From the NCBI GenBank assembly GCA_934757945.1, contig CAKVLT010000030.1:1-19948 (forward strand): 19,948 nucleotides of DNA. Direction: 5' to 3'. Positions within the stretch are counted from its first letter, which is position 1; every line of letters starts with the position of its first letter. Below, piece after piece: positions 1 to 6,672 of the stretch. The notes beneath the pieces were generated by a model. It did no database searches and was not told where the DNA came from. It was given only the letters and a program-made list of their open reading frames with translations. The translations under genes and the position numbers were made by a program. Origin of the DNA: an uncultured Bulleidia sp. (lineage in GTDB: Bacteria > Bacillota_I > Bacilli_A > Erysipelotrichales > Erysipelotrichaceae).

Positions 1-494
1 TCACTAAGACATTTACAGACGGAACAAAAGGTCATGTAAGTAAGACTGATGAAGACGGAACACACGGCAACAATAAGTCCTTCGATTACAGCAAAGTTAA
101 GTTCACTGTAAGAGGAGAAGTTGCTACAGGTTCTGTTGATTCTCAGCTTGCAGCTGATAACAAGACAGCTGGTTTAGTCAACACAGGTACACAGGTTACT
201 CAGAAAGTAACAGGTGGTAACGCTGAATATGAGCAGTTACTCTTCATCCGTACAGGTGATGGTACATATAGAGTTTGGGATAAGTACACAGATGGCGGTA
301 CATACGATGCTGACCATGATACATACACAGCATTAGCTCAGTACAACGCTGATGGCGATACTATCGACACAGACGTATTAGCTGTTGATACAGTAACAAA
401 ATACGTTATCCCTAACTCCAAAACAGGTTTATTAACTATCCGTGGTCTGGATGACAGAACATACGAATTTACAGAGGTGGCAACTGCTCCGTGA
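1..494 (+). pseudogene. 5'-truncated pilin-like Cna-B/SpaA surface protein, ended by in-frame TGA
   Basis: The window opens inside this gene. Codons run from position 3 without interruption to TGA at 492-494. The encoded segment is Thr/Asp/Gly-rich and ends in a Cna-B-like E-box (YEFTEVATAP), the spot where SpaA-type pilin domains continue with a Gly/Tyr-containing turn. The same frame continues past the stop into 504-860, which carries the rest of that strand (RNLMSEPFYLEIVAP) and a sortase sorting signal, so the two pieces are one ancestral gene. By family analogy this is a pilin subunit displayed by the neighbouring class C sortase. As written, the product loses its anchor and would be secreted or degraded. 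One substitution, for example GGA to TGA, would explain it. Sequencing error or readthrough cannot be excluded. Signal peptide and N-terminal domains lie outside the window. Confidence 0.75.
492..494 (+). other. in-frame TGA splitting the pilin-like gene
   Basis: TGA followed by C (UGAC context) falls inside an otherwise open frame that runs from position 3 to 860. Flanking residues on both sides fit a continuous beta-strand/E-box motif of a Cna-B domain. UGA followed by C is known as a comparatively leaky stop in E. coli; whether that applies here is unknown. Confidence 0.75.
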
Positions 495-503
495 CGTAAC
501 CTG

Positions 504-860
504 ATGAGCGAGCCATTCTACTTAGAAATCGTTGCTCCAAGCACGACAGTTGCTGGAGGTGGATCTGCAGGTGCTGCTAGCCGTGAAGTTAAATTAGAAA
601 ATGGTACAGTTCAGCACGCTTATGTATGGACTGGTGACAGAACAAACGGTAACAACGACATAGCTACATATGCAAATGCAAAACAACGTTTGGATGAAGG
701 ACGTATTCCATTAACAGTTCAGAACAATGAAGTTATCAAAGTTCTAAAGACTGGTGGTAAAGGAAGAACACTCTTTATTACAGTTGGTGCTATGGGATTA
801 GTTACAGGTGCTTTCTTCTTCTTAAAGAAAAAGAAGGAAGAAGAAGCTGAAGCTGAATAA
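504..860 (+). CDS. C-terminal fragment of pilin-like protein with LKTGG sorting signal
   Basis: This fragment of 118 residues is in the same frame as the upstream piece. Residues 1-80 complete the last beta-sandwich domain. A three-part cell-wall sorting signal follows: VLKTGG (about residues 80-85), a hydrophobic stretch (LFITVGAMGLVTGAFFFL) and a basic/acidic tail starting with KKKK. The motif is LxTGG with Lys where LPXTG has Pro. The ATG at 504 has no suitably placed ribosome binding site; the nearest purine run (475-481) is over 20 bases away and precedes the TGA. Independent translation would therefore need reinitiation 9 bases after that stop, and the product would lack a signal peptide. 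I treat it as the 3' part of a disrupted or read-through gene rather than a gene of its own. Confidence 0.7.
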   Translation: MSEPFYLEIVAPSTTVAGGGSAGAASREVKLENGTVQHAYVWTGDRTNGNNDIATYANAKQRLDEGRIPLTVQNNEVIKVLKTGGKGRTLFITVGAMGLVTGAFFFLKKKKEEEAEAE

Positions 861-874
861 TCCGAATAAACAAT

Positions 875-905
875 AGAAGAAGAATAGTAAAACTATCCTT
901 CTTCT
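875..905 (+). promoter_or_regulatory. hairpin just after the pilin stop (possible anti-sequestor)
   Basis: Arms 875-888 and 892-905 pair at 13 of 14 positions (one A-C mismatch) around a 3-base loop. The hairpin starts 15 bases after the pilin stop codon. No clean T-run follows, so it is at best a weak terminator. Its 3' arm shares bases 896-905 with the left arm of the long stem that covers the sortase ribosome binding site, so the two structures cannot form together. Confidence 0.5.
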
Positions 906-1031
906 TGAAGGACATTATCTTATTTCCAGAGATACTTCAATTCCATACTGACAACTCTACCCCCACGGAGTTGTCAGGAAGTATTTCGACCTCTTTAAAT
1001 GTGTGCGGATAGTGTCCTTCAAGAAGGAGGA
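896..1031 (+). promoter_or_regulatory. nested leader RNA structure sequestering the sortase ribosome binding site
   Basis: Three stems are visible. The outer stem pairs 896-919 with 1008-1031 over 24 bp, all Watson-Crick except two G-U pairs. The middle stem pairs 929-938 with 978-987 (10 bp, one G-U). The inner hairpin pairs 948-957 (CTGACAACTC) with 968-977 (GAGTTGTCAG), 10 bp perfect, with loop TACCCCCACG. The right outer arm contains the full AAGGAGG at 1024-1030 used by the sortase gene. This is the geometry of a translational switch: the outer stem hides the site, and the alternative 875-905 hairpin would release it. The pairing was read by eye; function is inferred. Confidence 0.55.
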
Positions 1032-1038
1032 AAGGGAC

Positions 1039-1947
1039 TTGAAGATTGAGAAGATTGAAAAGAAAAGAAAAAAAAGAGATCTGACAACGATTCTTGCAGT
1101 ACTGGTCATGCTCATAGGCTGGTATATATTGATGTTTCCTACCTCCGCTGACTTAATCAACAGGATTTATAACATCAATGTCATAACCTCATTCCAGGAA
1201 GATTTGATTACTTATACTCCTGAAGAACTTGAGCAGATGATGAATGACTGCATCGAATATAACCAGTCAATATATGAGGAACAGAAAAAGCAGACTTTTA
1301 TGTATAGAGGGGCAAACGTATCAGATGACAGATACAATAGCTTGCCTACAACCTCAAGTACGATTGGATCACTGTATATTCCAAAGCTGGATTTAACGGT
1401 GGCGATTGCCAGAGGTACTAAAGACAGAGACTTGCAGAGTTCAGCTGGTCATTTGTATGGGACTTCACTTCCAGTGGAAGGGGAGAACGTTCACTCTGTT
1501 ATCGCTGGTCACTCAGCACTTGCAAGTGCAGAATTGTTTACTCACTTAAACAAAATGAAAAAAGACGATACCTTCTATATCACGGTTTTGAATAAGAAAT
1601 ATGAATACAAGGTTGTTGATATAAATGTATGTCTTCCAGAAGATGACTGGGAATATGAGCAGATAGAGGAGGGTAAGAATTACGTAACTCTCTATACCTG
1701 TACTCCATATGGTGTAAATACCCACAGATTATTAGTGAAAGGTGAGTTTGTTGGTCAAAGTGAAATAACAACAGATGATGCATTTGAAATCAAAGACCTC
1801 ATGCCGATTATTAAATACAGCTGTAAACTGGCACTCATTATTCTTGCTCCGTTTATCGTTGCATTGCTGAATAACATTGTCAGCAGAAATAAACAGAAGA
1901 AGAAAATGAAGAAGGAAATAAAAGATACAAACGTATCTGGCAAATAA
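1039..1947 (+). CDS. class C (pilus-type) sortase
   Basis: Membrane transpeptidase of 302 residues that joins pilin subunits or anchors surface proteins through a Cys acyl-enzyme. The catalytic His lies in VIAGHSAL (His158), Cys in TLYTCTPYGVNTHRLL (Cys221) and Arg in the same block (Arg230). The spacing and the LFTHLNKMKKDDTFYI segment match class C sortases. There is an N-terminal membrane helix after a Lys/Arg-rich start and a second helix near the C terminus (IIKYSCKLALIILAPFIVALL), the class C topology. I choose TTG 1039 because AAGGAGG ends 8 bases before it; the in-frame GTG at 1003 has no such site and lies inside the leader structure. Differences from the family: GHSAL where GHRGL is usual, and no obvious DP-aromatic lid motif. 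It lies between a pilin-like gene and a Cna-B protein, its likely substrates. Confidence 0.9.
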   Translation: MKIEKIEKKRKKRDLTTILAVLVMLIGWYILMFPTSADLINRIYNINVITSFQEDLITYTPEELEQMMNDCIEYNQSIYEEQKKQTFMYRGANVSDDRYNSLPTTSSTIGSLYIPKLDLTVAIARGTKDRDLQSSAGHLYGTSLPVEGENVHSVIAGHSALASAELFTHLNKMKKDDTFYITVLNKKYEYKVVDINVCLPEDDWEYEQIEEGKNYVTLYTCTPYGVNTHRLLVKGEFVGQSEITTDDAFEIKDLMPIIKYSCKLALIILAPFIVALLNNIVSRNKQKKKMKKEIKDTNVSGK

Positions 1948-1948
1948 A

Positions 1949-1966
1949 AAAAGGGAAGGAAGGAAA
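1949..1966 (+). promoter_or_regulatory. strong purine-rich ribosome binding site, copy 1 of a duplicated element
   Basis: The 18 bases AAAAGGGAAGGAAGGAAA end 6 bases before the ATG of the 1458-residue protein. The identical 18-mer occurs at 6648-6665, 7 bases before the ATG of the subtilase gene. Confidence 0.7.
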
Positions 1967-1972
1967 AACGAT

Positions 1973-4900
1973 ATGAAAGGATTGAAGAAAGTCATTACTT
2001 CGATGTTGCTTGCAGCAATGACAATTACAGTGAATCCTCAATTTGTTCTTGCTGAAGATGAGGAAGTACCTGTTGAGACTCAAGCTCCTGTTGCTACTCC
2101 TGGTGCAAGTGAAGAACCATCTGAAGAAACACCAGTGCCTGAAGAAACGCCTGAACCTGCACAGGACAGTAACCTTGATGTTGAACAGGAACAGCCTACT
2201 ACAGTTATCGAGGTAGAAGAAAACAATGAGCCTGTAGCAGAACCTGAACAAAATAAAGGATTATCTGATGAAGAAATTGAAACTATTCTCAAAGGGGATA
2301 AGGAAAGAGTTTCATTATTTAAAGATGCTCAGGCTAAGATTGATGCTAGTAAACAGGATAATCCTCATGCAAACCTTGTGATTGACGGTAACGGTGAACT
2401 TGAAGTTACTGCACCAGATGGCAGTGTTGCAATCCTAAGATGGGAAGGTGGAGCAGTCGAATATCTTGCGGTAGAAGACAGTCCTTACTTTACAAATATT
2501 GATGATGCAAATGTAACAACTGAAGAAGCATTAAAAGAACAGGGTGCTACAGATGAAATCATTGAAGAAATGAAGGATGAAGATGGAAATATTCACGTTG
2601 CACCACAGTATAAGATCTATGGTAATGATGGTGATACATTCCACGTTAAGGCTATTTCTGATGAATCTGAAACATTAACAGTAGTCAATGAGTTTACAGC
2701 AAACTCCATGGAAGACTGGCGTAGTAATAATCTTCTGGATACGGAAGAAGCAACTGAAAAAGAATTTGATATGACAGTCAAGGCAAATGCATTTGAAGGT
2801 ATCCATGTTTCCTTTACACAAAATACTGGCGTTAAATCCATGAGCAATCTGTATGCTACAGAAACAATGTCCATGGCAAAAGCACCAAAGGCAGGTGGCA
2901 GTGGAACAATAAATATCACAGGATTTACAGAAACAAGGGATGGTACACATACAAAGCTTGGTGATGAAACTTTCTATAACAATGCGTGCTGGATGGACTC
3001 CTCTACAGACGCTCAATTCCAAAGCTATATCAACCAGTATAAAGCAATCAATGGGGAAGCACCTCATGCGGATTGCCAGAACCACGGTGACTATGCACCA
3101 GCAAACGGTAACTATGGATTCAGCTATAGCGTAAGTGAAGGAGGTAATGGAAATACATATATCAATGTATCCTTGGAGACAAGAGTTGATGCTTACTCAA
3201 GATGGGGTTTCTGGGATTCTTACTTTATCGAACACCCATTACAGCAGGCAATGTATGCTTCCTTTGAATTGCCTCCTCAGAAACATGATGTAAATCTATC
3301 CATTACTAAAAAATCCGACTGCTCATATCTCATTGATAAGTATCCTGAGATCTATTCCTTAGAAGGAGCACAGTTTGATGTGTATCTCGATTCTACAGCA
3401 ACAACTTCAAAGCTGGATACACTGACTACAGATAAATACGGCAAGGCATCTAAGACTTTTAAAGACTTGGATGGTCAGTATACAACTCTGTATCTAAGAG
3501 AGGCTAAAGCACCGAAAGGTCATGAATTAAGAACTGATATTATCCCAGTGACAATCAGCGGAGATAATGCAGTAATCACGGTTGAAGATAAATCCAAGCC
3601 TGTTTCCATAAGTGTCAGGAAGTTAGATGATGAAAATAATCCGGTTGTTGGAGCAAAACTACAGTTAACAAATAAAAATACAAACGCTGTAATTGCTTCC
3701 TGGACCAGCGATGGAACAGAAAAGAAATTTACGGTTTCTCCGGGAGATTATCAGGTAGATGAATTAGAAGTACCAGATGGATATTACCCAGCAGAATCAG
3801 TTAACTTTGAAGCTAAACCGAATGTCACTACTACTCAGACATTCACGATGATTGATAAGCCTATCAATTACAGTGTGCTGAAAGTAGACAAGAATAGTGA
3901 TGAAGTACTTGAAGGTGTAACACTACAGCTACAAGACGTTAACGGAGTAGTTCTGGAACAGTGGAAGAGTGGTAAGGAAGCTCATAAGATTGGCACAGGA
4001 AATGTGATGAACTCATGGAGTGGTAAGTTGAAATATGGAACTACTTACTATATTCATGAATCAGAAACCATTGATGGTTATGAAAAGCTACTTGATGATG
4101 TTAAGTTCACAGTAAATACTACTGCACCAGATGACTATAAAATGATTACCATTAAAGTTGGTAACGTTGGCTTTGACTATAGAGTGACTAAAGTTGATGC
4201 TGACACACACCAGCAGGTAAGCGGTGCAGTGTTACAGCTGAAAGATGGCACAGGAAAAGTAGTGGATGAATGGACAACCGATGGTACACCTCATGTTATC
4301 AATAAGAAGTTACTGAGCTTGGGCGTTACATATACGATCCATGAATCCAAAGCACCTAACGGTTATTACCGTGCAGGTGAAGATGTACAATTCAAAGTTG
4401 AAAACAGTGGTGGAGCTACACAGATAGTTTCTATTGCTGACTATAAAGTTAAATACAATATCACAAAGATTGATGGTGAGTCCAAAGATCCGATTGAAGG
4501 CGTAAAACTCGCTGTCTACGATAAGAGCAATAATAAGAAAATTGATGAATGGACTACAGATGGTAAAGCTCATGATTTATCCGGGAAACTCACAAGTGGA
4601 AAGACATACTACATTAAGGAGCTGGCAACCGTAAAAGGTTACTACTTATCTAACGAAACCAAAGAATTTATAGTCGATGAAACAGCATACAGTTCCGTAC
4701 AGAAGCGTTCTATCAACGTTGCCTTCACCAATAAGCGAATCAGAGTAAGAGCTGGTAAGCGTGATGGAAGCACTAAAGACTTCTTGGCAGGTGCTGAAAT
4801 GGCAATTGAAGATGAGAATGGAAACAGATTGTATACATTCACATCTACTGGCGATGCTGATACAGAAATTCCTAACAAACTGTTTGAACAGGGCAAAACT

Positions 4901-6349
4901 TATTACCTGAGCGAAGTAAAAGCACCAGATGGGTATTACTTCATGAAGGATGAAAATGGTAAGAGCAAAGTCAAATTCACAATTCCTTCTTCTTGGGAAG
5001 ACGTAATTAAAAAGGGAATGATAGTCAACGGTGTTATTGCTGAAGGCTATGATTACAAAATCAAATACAGTGTTGCCAAGATTGACGAGAATGGTGATTA
5101 CGTTGAAGGTGTGCATTTAGCACTTTATAACGATGGTGGAACTCAGATCGAGGACTGGACTACAACGAAACAGGATTATGAGATTCTGTCTCAACTTGTT
5201 GCTGGGAAAACTTATACAGTAAAAGAACTTGGTGTTCCTACTGGCTATTACAAAGTTACTAATCAGCAGATTAGTATTCCAGCAGTTGTTGCTGATGAAA
5301 ATATGTCAGCGGTAGTTAAAGAAGATCCAGTAAGAGTAACTGTTGTGGATCAATCCATTGCCTGGAAGATTACTAAAGAAGATGGCAATGGAAACACATT
5401 GACTACTGTCAATGGCGTTCCGTTCGTGTTCGAAGTTTACGATACCAACGGAACAAACGATAATCCGGCAGATGATACTTTGATTACTACATTGTCTACT
5501 GATGAACCATCTTATATTGCTAAAGGCTATTTTGAAGTAAAAGAAAAGATTGCTACAGGCAAGACATATCGAGTACATGAGGCAAGTTATCCAAACGGAT
5601 ATACGTGTGCTGATGATGTGTTAAAGACTATTCCACAGGAAGTTCAGAAAAATGCTGATGGAAGCCTTGTAGAAATTAAAACAACGATTGTTGATGATTC
5701 ATTCCATGTAAAATTCAAGAAGGTGGATGAAACAGGAAAGATATTAAAGAGCTATGTGGATAGCGTTAACGGTGAAAGTAAGAACTTCACGTTTGATGTC
5801 TATGATATGGCTAATCCAGCAGTCGTGGCATTTACCTTTGATACCTCAGAATACAAAGATGAATGGGTAGATATAACAGATAAAGTAGAATGGCAACATA
5901 CTTACAAAGTGGTTGAACGTGATTATCCAACAGGATATTACAAAGCAAATGACTTTGTGTTTGCAGTCAATACCAAAAACAATATCACTATCACAATGAC
6001 TGATCCAACAATCAAAGCCAGATTTAGAAAGTATGACACCACTGGAAATGTTCTGAACGGTAAATTTGAATTTAAGGTTATTCAGAAATCCAATGGAAAG
6101 ACGGTTGATGTCATTGATTTAACAAAAGCTGATGATAAAGGATATGTCTACTTTGGTGATACATTGCTTGAAGGAACGACCTATCAGATCATTGAGACCG
6201 ATGCAGCAAGGGGATATGACCTCGCTAAAGGATACGTGGAATTTACTACGCCATCCTATTACGGTGGAGCAAATGAGGTAAATAAAGGCTGTGTTATCCG
6301 AAGCGGAGATAACTCACAATCCTGTGTTGCCTGGGAAGACATTTACTGA
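1973..6349 (+). CDS. secreted multi-domain Cna-B/SpaA-type surface protein without wall anchor
   Basis: 1458 residues. Residues 1-27 are a signal peptide (cleavage likely after VLA). A Pro/Glu/Thr-rich stalk follows to about residue 95, then an N-terminal domain to about 435 with Cys339 and Cys368, the latter in HADCQNHGDYAPANG. Some Cna-B adhesins carry a Cys-His-Pro-Gly block of this kind in thioester-like head domains; that comparison is tentative. About ten Cna-B/SpaA-like domains follow, starting near residues 437, 543, 631, 735, 827, 923, 1031, 1130, 1244 and 1350. Each begins with a KxD-type strand and most end in an E-box such as HESKAPNGYY. Such folds often carry internal Lys-Asn isopeptide bonds. 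There is no C-terminal sorting signal or membrane helix; the protein ends with two Cys residues (GCVIRSGDNSQSC). It starts 25 bases after the sortase and is probably co-transcribed. Likely a large adhesin or pilus tip component. Confidence 0.85.
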   Translation: MKGLKKVITSMLLAAMTITVNPQFVLAEDEEVPVETQAPVATPGASEEPSEETPVPEETPEPAQDSNLDVEQEQPTTVIEVEENNEPVAEPEQNKGLSDEEIETILKGDKERVSLFKDAQAKIDASKQDNPHANLVIDGNGELEVTAPDGSVAILRWEGGAVEYLAVEDSPYFTNIDDANVTTEEALKEQGATDEIIEEMKDEDGNIHVAPQYKIYGNDGDTFHVKAISDESETLTVVNEFTANSMEDWRSNNLLDTEEATEKEFDMTVKANAFEGIHVSFTQNTGVKSMSNLYATETMSMAKAPKAGGSGTINITGFTETRDGTHTKLGDETFYNNACWMDSSTDAQFQSYINQYKAINGEAPHADCQNHGDYAPANGNYGFSYSVSEGGNGNTYINVSLETRVDAYSRWGFWDSYFIEHPLQQAMYASFELPPQKHDVNLSITKKSDCSYLIDKYPEIYSLEGAQFDVYLDSTATTSKLDTLTTDKYGKASKTFKDLDGQYTTLYLREAKAPKGHELRTDIIPVTISGDNAVITVEDKSKPVSISVRKLDDENNPVVGAKLQLTNKNTNAVIASWTSDGTEKKFTVSPGDYQVDELEVPDGYYPAESVNFEAKPNVTTTQTFTMIDKPINYSVLKVDKNSDEVLEGVTLQLQDVNGVVLEQWKSGKEAHKIGTGNVMNSWSGKLKYGTTYYIHESETIDGYEKLLDDVKFTVNTTAPDDYKMITIKVGNVGFDYRVTKVDADTHQQVSGAVLQLKDGTGKVVDEWTTDGTPHVINKKLLSLGVTYTIHESKAPNGYYRAGEDVQFKVENSGGATQIVSIADYKVKYNITKIDGESKDPIEGVKLAVYDKSNNKKIDEWTTDGKAHDLSGKLTSGKTYYIKELATVKGYYLSNETKEFIVDETAYSSVQKRSINVAFTNKRIRVRAGKRDGSTKDFLAGAEMAIEDENGNRLYTFTSTGDADTEIPNKLFEQGKTYYLSEVKAPDGYYFMKDENGKSKVKFTIPSSWEDVIKKGMIVNGVIAEGYDYKIKYSVAKIDENGDYVEGVHLALYNDGGTQIEDWTTTKQDYEILSQLVAGKTYTVKELGVPTGYYKVTNQQISIPAVVADENMSAVVKEDPVRVTVVDQSIAWKITKEDGNGNTLTTVNGVPFVFEVYDTNGTNDNPADDTLITTLSTDEPSYIAKGYFEVKEKIATGKTYRVHEASYPNGYTCADDVLKTIPQEVQKNADGSLVEIKTTIVDDSFHVKFKKVDETGKILKSYVDSVNGESKNFTFDVYDMANPAVVAFTFDTSEYKDEWVDITDKVEWQHTYKVVERDYPTGYYKANDFVFAVNTKNNITITMTDPTIKARFRKYDTTGNVLNGKFEFKVIQKSNGKTVDVIDLTKADDKGYVYFGDTLLEGTTYQIIETDAARGYDLAKGYVEFTTPSYYGGANEVNKGCVIRSGDNSQSCVAWEDIY

Positions 6350-6367
6350 TAATCAAAGGGAGAAATT

Positions 6368-6502
6368 ATGATGAAAATTGCAATAGCACTACTGCTACTT
6401 GGATGTTGTGCAATGGTAGCAGTAATGATGTTTGCCTGTGCCAAGGCAAGCTCAGATGCAGAAAGAGCTGAAGAGCTGTACTTGGAACTGCATAAAAATT
6501 AA
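6368..6502 (+). CDS. small membrane protein, 44 residues
   Basis: Starts 18 bases after the Cna-B gene, with AAAGGGAG directly upstream at good spacing. ATG 6368 and ATG 6371 are both possible starts. The product has one hydrophobic segment (IAIALLLLGCCAMVAVMMF) followed by CAKASSDAERAEELYLELHKN. Small peptides with one membrane helix, then Cys-Ala and a short charged tail (DUF3789-like) are frequent in mobile elements of Clostridia; the resemblance is by pattern only. Function unknown. It could be a real small protein or a leader for the structured region directly after it. Confidence 0.6.
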   Translation: MMKIAIALLLLGCCAMVAVMMFACAKASSDAERAEELYLELHKN

Positions 6503-6508
6503 ATACCT

Positions 6509-6580
6509 ATACTCTCAACCACAATGGTTGAGGGTATTTGCAAGGACACAATTAAAACGGTTGTGTCTTCGCAAATGCCT
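6509..6580 (+). promoter_or_regulatory. two overlapping hairpins upstream of the subtilase leader ORF
   Basis: Hairpin 1 pairs 6509-6520 with 6526-6537 (12 bp, one G-U, loop ACAAT). Hairpin 2 pairs 6532-6551 with 6561-6580 (20 positions, one mismatch, a few G-U). They share 6532-6537, so the full forms exclude one another. Neither is followed by a T-run, so this looks more like an attenuator or RNA-processing element than a simple terminator. Confidence 0.5.
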
Positions 6581-6611
6581 ATAGTGAATGAATGTGACGG
6601 GGAGACAAGCT

Positions 6612-6671
6612 ATGAGGAAACGAAGAAATCAAAAAGAAATGAAACATAAAAGGGAAGGAAGGAAAGGATAA
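6612..6671 (+). CDS. basic leader peptide, 19 residues, coupled to the subtilase gene
   Basis: ATG 6612 follows GGGGAG (6599-6604) at good spacing. The peptide is MRKRRNQKEMKHKREGRKG, about half Lys/Arg. Its TAA ends one base before the ATG of the subtilase at 6673, and the subtilase ribosome binding site lies inside its last codons. This is a typical layout for translational coupling. No homologue recognised; it may serve only as a coding leader. Confidence 0.5.
   Translation: MRKRRNQKEMKHKREGRKG
6648..6665 (+). promoter_or_regulatory. strong purine-rich ribosome binding site, copy 2 of a duplicated element
   Basis: Identical over 18 bases to 1949-1966 and placed 7 bases before ATG 6673. 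It lies inside the last codons of the basic leader peptide. Confidence 0.7.
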
Positions 6672-6672
6672 C

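Noticed and set aside
492..494. TGA read as Gly or Trp under an alternative genetic code
   Set aside because: All other long genes here are free of internal TGA, use TGG for Trp, and one ends with TGA (6347-6349). One codon gives no support for a recoded genome.
875..905. Intrinsic terminator after the pilin gene
   Set aside because: The stem is good but is not followed by a T-run, so the regulatory reading is preferred; weak termination remains possible.
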